Source of the DNA: an uncultured Bdellovibrionales bacterium
GTDB taxonomy: Bacteria; Bdellovibrionota; Bdellovibrionia; Bdellovibrionales; UBA1609
Reading direction: 5' to 3'
Length of the DNA stretch: 64,000 nucleotides
Assembly (NCBI GenBank): GCA_938002015.1
Contig: CALLAU010000003.1
Coordinates: 130,084 to 194,083, forward strand
A program made the translations under genes and the position numbers. This document shows, in pieces, positions 16,336 to 24,706 of the stretch (position 1 is its first letter; every line of letters begins with the position of its first letter). The notes below the pieces were generated by a model. That model saw nothing but the letters and a program-made list of their open reading frames with translations. It did not search any database and was not told where the DNA came from.

Positions 16336-17922
16336 ATGAGCAGAGGACTGCTAGTCATTATATTTTCGCTATTTTCTTTTCACTCTTTTGCAGGTGAATA
16401 CGCTGTTGGATTTTCATCTCAGAACTTTAAAAAGATTAACTTTAATAATAAAAACAATCGCTTCAACCACGCTGGTAAAAACATTAGGGTTTTAAAAAAT
16501 CTTGAAATGATCATTATTGAAAGTGATAAAGATATTTCAAAAGATATTAAAGCTGATCCTATGGTTGAGTTTGTCGATGCACTTACAGTTATTAAAGGAC
16601 CAGAGAAAAGATTCTCTCTCCCTTTTGAAACACTCAATCATAATCAAGAAATGCAGACTCCTTGGGGAATCTTAGCTGTTGAAGCTCCACTTGTATGGGA
16701 AGAAACAAATGCTGCAGCAGGGATTAATGTTTTAGTTCTTGATACAGGTATTGATAAAGATCATCCAAATATAGCTTCAAGATTTATTGAAGGTAGAGAC
16801 TTAATAGGAAGAGGAAGTGATGATCTTCCCTACCCTTTCTTTGATGAACAAGGACATGGAACACACGTTGCTGGAACTATATTAGCTGACGGGGGAACTG
16901 GTGGAGTTGTTGGTGTAGCACCAGGAGCTTCTTTATATGTAGGTAAAGTTTGTAATAACGGTTGTCCAGGCGGAGCTATTTTAGCTGGAGTAGACTGGGC
17001 TATTGAAGCTAAAATGCATGTTGTAAACATGTCTTTAGGGGGGCGCTTTAGTTCTTCTTCTGCTGAAAGAGCTTATCAAAAAGCTGAAGATAACAATGTT
17101 GTAATCGTAGCCGCTTCAGGAAATGACGGGCTTGGCTCTGTTGGATATCCAGCAGGTTATAATTCTGTACTTTCAGTTGGAGCAATTTCAGAAAACAGAG
17201 AGATAGCTTCTTTTTCAAACTGGGGATCAAACTTAGATGTTGTTGCTCCTGGTGTAGATGTTCTTTCAAGTTACCCAAGAGGCACTGGAAGAGCTGCAGA
17301 AACTACAGTTAATTTTTCAGAAGATAATCAAGAAGAAGCTCTTAACTCTTTAGCTATTGATGGTTCTATTGTTGGAGACGCAAAAGATCTTCCAATAGTT
17401 TATGTTGGGCTTGGTCAAGATGAAGACTATGAGGGTTTAGATCTTACAGGAAAAATTGCTTTAGTTTCTAGAGGAGAAATCACTTTTGGTGATAAAGCTA
17501 GAGGGGCGATAAGCGCTGGAGCTGAGGCTATTATTATATTTAACAATGTTCCTAATGAATCTCTTAACGCAACTTTTGGAGCTTCTTTAGAGATCACTGG
17601 CACGACTTTAACTTTAGAAGAAGGCATGAGAATCACTCAAGCTCTAGAAAATACGGAGGCTGGTTCAGTGTTAACAGGAAGTGTTTCTATTCTAGCTACA
17701 GATTTTGGAACTATTAGTGGAACTTCAATGGCCACTCCTCACACCTCAGGTGTTGCAGCCCTAGTTAGAGCTATTAACCCTGATCTTAATGCTTCTGAAG
17801 TTAAAGATATTATCAGAAACACAGCTGTTCCTTCTATGAATGACAACTCTGAAAACAAATACGGAAACGGCTTAGTTAATGCCGTAAAAGCCGTTGAAAT
17901 GGCTAAATCAGTTCTTCCATAA
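16336..17922 (+). CDS. Secreted subtilisin-like serine protease with inserted PA domain
   Basis: 528 aa. A signal peptide ends at HSFAG, followed by an inhibitor I9-like propeptide of about 70 residues (YAVGFSSQNFKK to MVEFVDAL). The S8 catalytic triad is complete: Asp in VLVLDTGIDKDHP, His in HGTHVAGT, Ser in GTSMATPHTSG, with the oxyanion Asn in AASGND. A protease-associated (PA) domain of roughly 120 residues, containing LTGKIALVSRGEITFGDKA, is inserted between the Asn and Ser segments, as in PA-containing subtilases. It would be an extracellular or periplasmic endopeptidase, fitting a predatory or scavenging lifestyle. Single gene with its own promoter and terminator. Confidence 0.92.
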   Translation: MSRGLLVIIFSLFSFHSFAGEYAVGFSSQNFKKINFNNKNNRFNHAGKNIRVLKNLEMIIIESDKDISKDIKADPMVEFVDALTVIKGPEKRFSLPFETLNHNQEMQTPWGILAVEAPLVWEETNAAAGINVLVLDTGIDKDHPNIASRFIEGRDLIGRGSDDLPYPFFDEQGHGTHVAGTILADGGTGGVVGVAPGASLYVGKVCNNGCPGGAILAGVDWAIEAKMHVVNMSLGGRFSSSSAERAYQKAEDNNVVIVAASGNDGLGSVGYPAGYNSVLSVGAISENREIASFSNWGSNLDVVAPGVDVLSSYPRGTGRAAETTVNFSEDNQEEALNSLAIDGSIVGDAKDLPIVYVGLGQDEDYEGLDLTGKIALVSRGEITFGDKARGAISAGAEAIIIFNNVPNESLNATFGASLEITGTTLTLEEGMRITQALENTEAGSVLTGSVSILATDFGTISGTSMATPHTSGVAALVRAINPDLNASEVKDIIRNTAVPSMNDNSENKYGNGLVNAVKAVEMAKSVLP

Positions 17923-17954
17923 GCATTTTAGTAAAAAGCATATATAACTGACTT

Positions 17955-17988
17955 TAAAAGGCTCTTATTAAATAAGGGCCTTTTGTTT
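17955..17988 (+). terminator. Rho-independent terminator after the subtilisin gene
   Basis: AAAAGGCTCTTATT / AATAAGGGCCTTTT hairpin with a small mismatch, followed by GTTTT, 33 bases after the stop codon. Confidence 0.65.
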
Positions 17989-18110
17989 TAAAAAAGACTT
18001 TTTTAAAATGACGAAATATGTCACCAATATATAGATGTTAAACAGACATTAGTTCTTCAACTCGCACTTAATTAGGCCCAGTAGAGAACAACCTTTGCTT
18101 ATCTCTAAAT

Positions 18111-19187
18111 ATGAAAATTATAAAAAAAACCAGCACATTACTTATCACTTTTCTTATCATAAACCCACTTGCTAAAGCTGAAAGTCTTTTATGTCCTCAA
18201 ATACTTAGTAACTCATCTTATGAAATACCTGATAGCATGACTACTGTAAAAGAGCTCATATATCCTGAAGTTAACAGAATAGAAGCTGAACTTTTGCAGT
18301 GGGCAAAAGATGAACTGGTAAAACTTGAAAACATACCCTCCTTTGACCCAAATAGTGAATTTGCTGAAAGACTTGGAATTACCGCTGAAGATCTTCCGAT
18401 AACTGAAGCTGATGAATTTAAAGAATCTATAATACCGAATAAAGATATGCTTACAAACCCTTTAGGTATGCATACAAACGAGAAGATTCTCAAGATTCTA
18501 GATAAAAGTATTTTTGGCATTAAGGGCTGGGGAGACTATATGACATACCCGACTACAGATGAAATAGAAGCTTATAATGAAGCTTCTGAACTAGAAACAG
18601 AAGATGATGTCATCAAAGCTCAAATGCAAATTCCTTTGATGAAGTACCTAAATGGCAATCCACATCATGCTGTAGTTTTTAATCCAGAGCTTGGAATCCT
18701 TATTGATGCCACTTATAGACAGTTTCTTATTAATAAAATCTCTCAAGAAGATTTTGATAAGCTCCCTAGAATTTTTATTGGAACTTTATCTGAATTTAGA
18801 AGTCTTGTTGCTCCATTTTTATCTAATGAAGCAGTGGATAGAATGTTTTTATCAGTTGAAACAGATTGGTATGGCATGCCACCATATAACTTAGAAAAAC
18901 CAAGCCTACTAGACTTTGAATCTGGTAAAGCAACTTATAAAGACGTTGTTCCAAGGCAATCAGATCTTGACAGCCCCGATGATCTAGCAGGCTTTGCTGA
19001 TGGAGATCAACCTATGGAGGTTATTGTTGTAACACCAGAAGATGAGCAAGGGCTGATTGAAGATACTGAAGAGCCTTTTGACTGGAGTGGCGTGGAAGTT
19101 ATTGAAGCTGAGGTTATACCTGTGGACACTCCATTTTCAGATACTGACGAAGAAGACAACGCACCTAAAAAGAAATTGCTGCACTAA
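18111..19187 (+). CDS. Exported protein with a degenerate papain-like core and acidic tail (358 aa)
   Basis: A signal peptide ends near AKAES. Residues about 175-205 contain NPHHAVVFNPELGILIDATYRQF, an H...D pattern typical of the His and Asp strands of papain/NlpC-like folds. The only cysteine lies just after the signal peptide, too far from the His for a normal Cys helix, so an active protease is unlikely. The C-terminal 80 residues are acidic and low-complexity, ending in a basic KKKLL. The mature N-terminus (CPQILSNSSYEIPDS) loosely resembles that of the exported ParB-like protein at 11751 (CSLILKYSAFEIPKS). No function assigned. Confidence 0.55.
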   Translation: MKIIKKTSTLLITFLIINPLAKAESLLCPQILSNSSYEIPDSMTTVKELIYPEVNRIEAELLQWAKDELVKLENIPSFDPNSEFAERLGITAEDLPITEADEFKESIIPNKDMLTNPLGMHTNEKILKILDKSIFGIKGWGDYMTYPTTDEIEAYNEASELETEDDVIKAQMQIPLMKYLNGNPHHAVVFNPELGILIDATYRQFLINKISQEDFDKLPRIFIGTLSEFRSLVAPFLSNEAVDRMFLSVETDWYGMPPYNLEKPSLLDFESGKATYKDVVPRQSDLDSPDDLAGFADGDQPMEVIVVTPEDEQGLIEDTEEPFDWSGVEVIEAEVIPVDTPFSDTDEEDNAPKKKLLH

Positions 19188-19238
19188 TTTTTAATATAAT
19201 CTGAATTTAGAGAAGTTTTTAATAAAGAATTTTAAAAG

Positions 19239-19314
<76 letters not shown>

Positions 19315-19349
19315 ACGATAAATTTTAAAAATACAAACTGCTACAGCTG

Positions 19350-19382
19350 AAAAGAACTGTCAATCAAAGAGACAGTTCTTTT
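19350..19382. terminator. Bidirectional terminator between the cystathionine lyase/synthase gene and tRNA-Phe
   Basis: Perfect 12-base inverted repeat AAAAGAACTGTC / GACAGTTCTTTT with a 9-base loop, 19 bases after the stop of the minus-strand PLP-enzyme gene. Confidence 0.8.
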
Positions 19383-19401
19383 AATTTGTAAAGAGTTTTG
19401 A

Positions 19402-20574
19402 CTAGATTTGGTTTAAAGCATTTTCTAAATCTGCTAATAGATCAGCCTCATCTTCAATACCAACTGAAAGACGAATGAGCTGATCATTAATCCCAAGCTC
19501 AGCTCTTCTCTTTGGAGGAACAGATGCGTGAGTCATAATTCCAGGATGTTCGATTAAAGACTCCACTCCGCCTAAAGATTCAGCAAGAGAGAAGATGCTA
19601 AGTGATTCTAAAAATTTCTTAGATTCAGCTAGTCCGCCTTTTAAGAAAAAAGTGATCATGCCACCATAACCTGTCATTTGCTCTTTAGCTAAGCTTTGCT
19701 GTGGATGGCTCTTAAGTCCTGGATAAATTACCTTCTCAACCCTTTCATGGCCCTCTAAGTACTCAGCAATACTAAAAGCATTTTCTTGATGAGCTTGCAT
19801 TCTTACTTTTAAAGTTTTTAAAGATCTCATGACCATAAAACTATCAAAAGGAGATGCTATACCGCCAAGCGTATTAGTTAAAAACTGATACTTCTTAGCA
19901 ATCTCTTCTTCTTTTACAACAACAGCACCGCCAATAACATCTGAATGACCACCTAAGTACTTTGTCGCCGAATGAAGAACAACATCTGCGCCAAGCTCTA
20001 AAGGCTTTTGAAAGTAAGGGCTCATAAAGGTGTTATCCACAACGACTAAAATATTTTTAGCTTTAGCAAAAGCTGATACGGCTTTAATATCAACAAGTTT
20101 TAAATTTGGGTTAGTTGGAGTTTCGATCCAAATCATTTTTGTTTTATCAGTAACTGCTTCTTCTAATTTATTTAAATCACTTAAATCAACGTATGAAAAA
20201 TCAATCCCATTTTGACTAATAACTTTGTTAAAAAGCCTAAAGGTACCACCATAAAGATCATCTCCAGAAACAACATGATCTCCTGCTTTTAGTAAATGCA
20301 TTGTCGTTGTCATCGCAGCACAACCAGAGGCAAAAGCAAAGCCCCTTACTCCACCCTCTAAACTTGCTAAACAATCTTCATAAGCACGCCTAGTTGGGTT
20401 TGAAGTTCTAGAATACTCATAACCTTTATGAACTCCTGGAGATTCTTGTACATAAGTAGAGCTTAAGTGAATAGGGGTCATGATCGCCCCTGTTGTAGGA
20501 TCTGGACTTTGTCCTGCATGAATTGCTCTTGTTGAAAAGCCCAAGCCCTCTTTCTTATTACCCCAGTTCTTCAT
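19402..20574 (-). CDS. Cystathionine gamma-lyase / gamma-synthase (Cys/Met metabolism PLP enzyme)
   Basis: 390 aa, the standard length. Family landmarks: GFSTRAIHAGQSPDPTTGAI at the N-terminus, EYSRTSNPTRRAYE, FASGCAAMTT, and the PLP lysine segment HSATKYLGGHSDVIGG. The C-terminal domain has SLGGVESLIEHPGIMTHASVPP. It could act as cystathionine gamma-lyase (cystathionine to cysteine) or gamma-synthase; sequence alone does not separate them. The gene follows a cystathionine beta-synthase-like gene after 3 bases, which favours the lyase and a reverse transsulfuration route from homocysteine to cysteine. Cytoplasmic. Confidence 0.88.
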   Translation of the reverse strand: MKNWGNKKEGLGFSTRAIHAGQSPDPTTGAIMTPIHLSSTYVQESPGVHKGYEYSRTSNPTRRAYEDCLASLEGGVRGFAFASGCAAMTTTMHLLKAGDHVVSGDDLYGGTFRLFNKVISQNGIDFSYVDLSDLNKLEEAVTDKTKMIWIETPTNPNLKLVDIKAVSAFAKAKNILVVVDNTFMSPYFQKPLELGADVVLHSATKYLGGHSDVIGGAVVVKEEEIAKKYQFLTNTLGGIASPFDSFMVMRSLKTLKVRMQAHQENAFSIAEYLEGHERVEKVIYPGLKSHPQQSLAKEQMTGYGGMITFFLKGGLAESKKFLESLSIFSLAESLGGVESLIEHPGIMTHASVPPKRRAELGINDQLIRLSVGIEDEADLLADLENALNQI

Positions 20575-20577
20575 AAG

Positions 20578-21555
20578 CTATATGATCTCTTGCTCTTTTA
20601 ACCACTCATCATTAAAAGTTTTACTTAAGTACTTTGAACCGTTATCTGGAAAAAGAACGACAATATTAGAAGGTTTTTCTAATTTTTCTGAATACTTAAT
20701 TGCTGCAGCTAGTGCTGATCCAGCAGAAGGCCCCACCATCATTGCTTCTTTTCTTGTAAGGTCTCTACAAACTGTAAAAGCTTCTTTATCTGTAACTTGA
20801 ACAAAGTCATCAATAATATCAAAGTTTAAACACTCAGGAATCATATCCTCTCCAATTCCTTCAACTTGATAAGGAGCAGGAGGATTTTTAATTTCTTTAT
20901 GGTAAAACAAGTCATAAAGAATACTTCCAACAGGGTCATTACAAACAATTTTTACATCTGGATTCTTTTCTTTTAAAAACTTACCGACTCCAGAAATTGT
21001 TCCACCTGTTCCGGCACCAGCAATAAACATATCTACTTGCCCATCCATTTGATCCCAAATTTCAGGCCCTGTTGTTTCAAAATGCTTCTGTGGATTATCA
21101 GGGTTATGATACTGATTGGTATAAAAGCTTCCTGGAGTTTCATCAGCAATTTTTTTAGCAACTGAATAATGACTTCTTGGATCGTCTGGCTCAACCCCGT
21201 TTGGAGTGATGATCAGCTCAGCTCCATAACCTGTAAGTGTGTCTCTTTTTTCTTGAGACATTTTTGCAGGCATCGTAAAAATTGCTTTATAACCACGAAT
21301 TGCTGCAACCATAGCTAAACCAACACCAGTATTTCCTGAAGTCGCTTCAACTATTGTTCCACCTGGTTTTAACTCACCTCTGGCTTCAGCTCCTTCAATA
21401 ATTGCTAGAGCCACTCTGTCTTTTACACTTAATCCAGGATTAAAAAATTCAAGCTTAGCAAAAAACCTATGCTTTGAATCTTTAGGAATAGTACTTTTTA
21501 ACTCTACCATTGGAGTATTTCCAATCGTATCTAAAACAGACTTATGAACTTTCAT
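20578..21555 (-). CDS. Cystathionine beta-synthase type PLP enzyme (no CBS domains)
   Basis: 325 aa beta-family PLP enzyme. The PLP lysine is in NPGLSVKDRVA, the substrate loop is EATSGNTGVGLA, and the phosphate loop is AGTGGTISGVGKFLK. The DDPRSHYSVAKKI and EGIGEDMIPECLN segments are characteristic of cystathionine beta-synthase rather than O-acetylserine sulfhydrylase (CysK), where these positions differ. The C-terminal regulatory CBS pair of animal enzymes is absent, as is common in bacteria. With the gamma-lyase gene 3 bases downstream it forms a reverse-transsulfuration operon. CysK activity cannot be excluded. Confidence 0.82.
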   Translation of the reverse strand: MKVHKSVLDTIGNTPMVELKSTIPKDSKHRFFAKLEFFNPGLSVKDRVALAIIEGAEARGELKPGGTIVEATSGNTGVGLAMVAAIRGYKAIFTMPAKMSQEKRDTLTGYGAELIITPNGVEPDDPRSHYSVAKKIADETPGSFYTNQYHNPDNPQKHFETTGPEIWDQMDGQVDMFIAGAGTGGTISGVGKFLKEKNPDVKIVCNDPVGSILYDLFYHKEIKNPPAPYQVEGIGEDMIPECLNFDIIDDFVQVTDKEAFTVCRDLTRKEAMMVGPSAGSALAAAIKYSEKLEKPSNIVVLFPDNGSKYLSKTFNDEWLKEQEII

Positions 21556-21601
21556 ATTCTTTATACCCTTTTGTTAATTTTTAATTTCACCAAATCTATA
21601 A

Positions 21602-21628
21602 AAGAAAAGCCTTGTAAGGCTTTCTTAT
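21602..21628 (-). terminator. Hairpin with U-run upstream of the transsulfuration operon
   Basis: On the minus strand AAAGCCTT/AAGGCTTT closes a tight stem followed by TCTTTT. It lies about 130 bases past the end of the 65-aa gene and 47 bases before the cystathionine beta-synthase start, so it may end the former transcript or act as an attenuator in the leader of the latter. Confidence 0.5.
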
Positions 21629-21755
21629 CTTAAACAATTATCTAATACGATTTTATAATTTTATACACACTTTATGCGCTTAATTGATGGATTTTATAAC
21701 GATTAAATAAAAACACTTTCATTAACCGCTATTTATTTAATCACTCAGACTGTTT

Positions 21756-21953
21756 TTAAAGGAAGTCTTTATCATCCACCTTATCTACTGAAGGGTGTAG
21801 GGCTCTAAGAATTCTATTTAGTCTTTCTACAGGGTCATCAGAGTACTCTAAACCTAGTTTTTCCATAGCAACTTTAATTTCATGCTCTTTTAAAGCATCA
21901 CTTACTAAATTTTCAGCTAAAAACTCTAACTCTTGAATCTTAATTGAATCCAT
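21756..21953 (-). CDS. Small acidic helical protein (65 aa), unrecognised
   Basis: 65 aa, entirely helical in appearance and acidic, with no cysteine and no hydrophobic anchor (IKIQELEFLAENLVSDALKE near the start, ERLNRILRALHP near the end). A GGGGGAAG purine stretch precedes the start, consistent with translation. No family recognised. It may be a small regulatory or adaptor protein; this is only an impression from size and composition. Located between uppP and the transsulfuration pair on the same strand. Confidence 0.6.
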   Translation of the reverse strand: MDSIKIQELEFLAENLVSDALKEHEIKVAMEKLGLEYSDDPVERLNRILRALHPSVDKVDDKDFL

Positions 21954-22016
21954 TTATCTTCCCCCAAAAAAAGGTTCTTAAATATTCAACACCTTAAAAC
22001 TATATTTTACAAACCC

Positions 22017-22808
22017 TCACACAAGAAACAAAAAAACTGAGAGCGGCATTAAATAAAAAGAGAAGTAAAAAAACCTGTCCTTCTCTAGAAACCTATCTAC
22101 TATTATAAGACCTATCCATCCAAAAAAGAAAGATGAAAAGAGAAGTATAGCCATTGAAGGTAAAGAGACTGAAAGCTTTGAAGAGTTTGCAAACATTTTA
22201 ATCAAAAGGTTTAAACTTGCTCCACCAATTAAGGGAATAACACTACAAAAAGAAAAGAAAGCCGCTTGCTTAGGTTTTAACCCAAGCCACATGCCCGTTA
22301 CTATCGTTGAACCTGAGCGGGAGACTCCTGGAAAAAGCGCAAATGCTTGCGATAAGCCAATTAAAAAAGCTTTGGTTGGATTTGGCCAATCAAGCTTAAG
22401 TCTTTCTATTTTTCTGGTTTCTAAATATTTTAAAGATAAGAGCAGCCCACTGGTGATTAAAAAACCACACGCAACCACTCTCATATCAGAGAAGAAAACA
22501 ACAAAGTGCTCTTGAAAGAAAAACCCTAAAAAGCCAGCTGGAAGAACAGAAACAACGAGAGGAAGAACCATTTCTTTTTGTTTTTTTAAACTTAATTGAT
22601 CCGGTCTTAAACTTAAAAATGATTTCCTATAAAAAAAGACAATTGAGGCTAAACTTCCAAAGTGAGCAACAATTTCAACCACTAAATCGTGTTTAGCTCC
22701 AAAATCAAAAAAATGTTGAGCCAAAGCTAAATGTCCAGAGCTTGAAACAGGAAGAAACTCTGTAAGTCCTTGTATTAAACCTAAAATAATAAAGAAAAAA
22801 ATTGGCAT
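22017..22808 (-). CDS. uppP: Undecaprenyl-diphosphatase
   Basis: 263 aa polytopic inner-membrane protein (BacA/UppP) that recycles undecaprenyl pyrophosphate for peptidoglycan and polysaccharide synthesis and gives bacitracin tolerance. The two signature motifs are present: QGLTEFLPVSSSGHLAL near residue 15 and PGVSRSGSTIVTGMWLG near residue 160. About eight hydrophobic segments. Ends 209 bases upstream of the 65-aa gene; the kinase gene lies 46 bases upstream on the same strand. Confidence 0.93.
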   Translation of the reverse strand: MPIFFFIILGLIQGLTEFLPVSSSGHLALAQHFFDFGAKHDLVVEIVAHFGSLASIVFFYRKSFLSLRPDQLSLKKQKEMVLPLVVSVLPAGFLGFFFQEHFVVFFSDMRVVACGFLITSGLLLSLKYLETRKIERLKLDWPNPTKAFLIGLSQAFALFPGVSRSGSTIVTGMWLGLKPKQAAFFSFCSVIPLIGGASLNLLIKMFANSSKLSVSLPSMAILLFSSFFFGWIGLIIVDRFLEKDRFFYFSFYLMPLSVFLFLV

Positions 22809-22853
22809 ACCTAAACAAGGGTATCTAACCTTTTAATTTATGAGCAACTCTTT

Positions 22854-23888
22854 CTAGTAAAATTCAGACTGATCTACATGTTTATATTCATTTTTATTAA
22901 GATTCAGCCGTTTAACACCTGATTTCTCAGCAGACTTAAATATAATTTTCTTTATACCACCACTTAAATAGGTAAGCCGACAAGGAGCATAACACCAGCT
23001 TTTAGACTCTACAGCTTTTACAGCAAGCCAATCCTTTCCCCTAATTAAAAACCCTATATTTTTCTGAGAAAACCCCAGTTTGACTGGAGATAGAAAAGCT
23101 AAACAAACTGCAAAACTAAAAAGAGAGGACTTTTTTAAGCCTAAAACAAAAAGAGAAGAGGACTGCTTTTCATAATTGACCTCGTTTGAAGCAAAAAACT
23201 GCTCTGTATTCTTAATAGATACTTCTTTAACTCGCTCTACTTTTTTACCTAAACTAGCTCTAACCTCATGCTTTGTTAAATTTTTTAATTTAAGTGTTTT
23301 AAAACACTCTTCACTGTCTAAATACTCTCTAAGCGCTTTAAGAGAATCTATGTCAGTACTATATGATGGAGTTTTCCCATCTAAAATATTAGAAGAAACA
23401 AATCTTGGTGTAGCTTCTATTAATTTGGTTCTCCAGTTTGTTAAACCAAAATCAATTAATTTAATCTTCCCCGCTACATCAACCATAATATTTTTAGGGC
23501 TTAAATCTCCATGAAATAAGCCACTACCCTTTAACTCCCCTAAACCTTTAAAAACCTCATTTAATACTAAGTTCTTTTCATCAAGTGATAAGTATGAGGT
23601 ATTTATCAGCTCAAAAAGACTCACACCATCAACAAATTCAATCAAAATACCCGGCCTACCTCTATACTTTCTCCACCCGTAAAACTTAACAAGCCGTTTA
23701 CCCGAGGCTTGCATTAAATTAGTCAGCTCTTTTTTAAAATGCCCAAGGTCTTCTTTTCTCTTTAAGACTTTTAATGCCATTACTTTATTAAAACCGATGG
23801 ATCGATCTTTTATGGTCACTTTATAAACATAAGCATTAAGCCCCTCCCCGATGAGCCTCTCTATTTTAAAGTTTGTGAATAAATTCAT
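22854..23888 (-). CDS. Membrane Ser/Thr protein kinase with a short extracytoplasmic domain
   Basis: 344 aa. Kinase core: glycine loop LIGEGLNAYVYKV (14-24), ATP lysine in MALKVLK (Lys 40), catalytic loop HGDLSPKN with the metal Asn, and the DFG triad in IKLIDFGLTNW. A hydrophobic segment near residue 255-275 (SLFSFAVCLAFLSPV) probably crosses the inner membrane, leaving about 70 residues outside. That tail (WLAVKAVESKSWCYAPCRLTYL...) has a strand-rich pattern reminiscent of PEGA domains and two close cysteines. The core is small, lacking an extended activation lobe, so Bud32/RIO-like or PknB-like are both possible. No phosphatase partner is adjacent. Confidence 0.7.
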   Translation of the reverse strand: MNLFTNFKIERLIGEGLNAYVYKVTIKDRSIGFNKVMALKVLKRKEDLGHFKKELTNLMQASGKRLVKFYGWRKYRGRPGILIEFVDGVSLFELINTSYLSLDEKNLVLNEVFKGLGELKGSGLFHGDLSPKNIMVDVAGKIKLIDFGLTNWRTKLIEATPRFVSSNILDGKTPSYSTDIDSLKALREYLDSEECFKTLKLKNLTKHEVRASLGKKVERVKEVSIKNTEQFFASNEVNYEKQSSSLFVLGLKKSSLFSFAVCLAFLSPVKLGFSQKNIGFLIRGKDWLAVKAVESKSWCYAPCRLTYLSGGIKKIIFKSAEKSGVKRLNLNKNEYKHVDQSEFY

Positions 23889-23936
23889 GTCTTTTTGTTT
23901 AGTTTAATCAAAGTAAAACTGTCTATAGAAAAGAAT

Positions 23937-24251
23937 TCATAACTTCTCATCAAAAAGATGAGTCTTTCTATATTTATGAAATTCTAAAGATTTAAAGGCA
24001 AGAATAGCACAATTTTTAGGTAATTTTTGAATATCAAACAAATCTATTTCACTTTTACTTAAAGTTTTTTCTTTATTTATAAAGCACCACTGATTTGATT
24101 TAGCATATATAGCCTCATCTGTTTCACTCATCAGATAAATTAAACAATCCCTAGGCCATCTATTTGCTTTAAAATCTTCAAGACAAGAATAAGGTGTTTT
24201 AGCCATGCTCATACTAAAAAAGAAATTTAAAAAAAGAAGAGAAAAGTTCAC
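23937..24251 (-). CDS. Unrecognised small exported protein (104 aa)
   Basis: A short hydrophobic N-terminus ending SMAKTPYSC looks like a signal peptide. The mature part has four cysteines (SC, DC, WC, NC), suggesting two disulfides in the periplasm. The GTG start overlaps the stop of the TadC-like gene by one base (TAGTG) with GGAG upstream, so it is coupled to it. No known family. Its coupling suggests a role linked to the two membrane proteins upstream. Confidence 0.55.
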   Translation of the reverse strand: MNFSLLFLNFFFSMSMAKTPYSCLEDFKANRWPRDCLIYLMSETDEAIYAKSNQWCFINKEKTLSKSEIDLFDIQKLPKNCAILAFKSLEFHKYRKTHLFDEKL

Positions 24252-24688
24252 TAATTTACTCCGTTTATAAAACTAGATAAAAAAGGACCAACAAAAACCA
24301 GGATCAACGCTGGAAAATAAAAGAGAAAAAGAGGTATGAGCGCATAAAAAGGAGCCTTATTTATAAACTTATCTAATTCATTTACAAATCTACTTATCGC
24401 TTTTTCCCTTAACTTTAATAAAGATTTTAATACTGGATAGCCTTGCCGTCCCCTTGATAAAGTAAGCTCTAACTCATATAACACTGTCGAAGTGAGAACA
24501 CCTTTATTCTGCTTGAGAGTAAGTTGCTTTGCTTTTACTGGAAACTCTGATTTAAAACCTTCTTCTGATACTATTAAAGACTTACCTCCTTTTAAATCTA
24601 TGAGAAGATGGTTTATATATAAGAGTTCGACAGAAAACATGAAAAATTCATAATGCAAAGTTCTGTAAAAAGTTCGTAAAGAACTCAA
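24251..24688 (-). CDS. TadC-like type II secretion F-domain protein, short
   Basis: 145 aa. The C-terminus (FINKAPFYALIPLFLFYFPALILVFVGPFLSSF) has the two closely spaced hydrophobic segments that end TadC and TadB proteins, preceded by the amphipathic YPVLKSLLKLREKAISRFVNELDKF pattern of the T2SF domain. The family is normally about 300 aa with membrane segments at both ends; here the N-terminal ones are missing. The upstream gene (24707-25444) may supply them as a separate chain. Likely inner-membrane platform component for a Tad-type system, assignment by pattern only. Confidence 0.5.
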   Translation of the reverse strand: MSSLRTFYRTLHYEFFMFSVELLYINHLLIDLKGGKSLIVSEEGFKSEFPVKAKQLTLKQNKGVLTSTVLYELELTLSRGRQGYPVLKSLLKLREKAISRFVNELDKFINKAPFYALIPLFLFYFPALILVFVGPFLSSFINGVN

Positions 24689-24706
24689 ATAGAGAAGAGA
24701 TACTTA

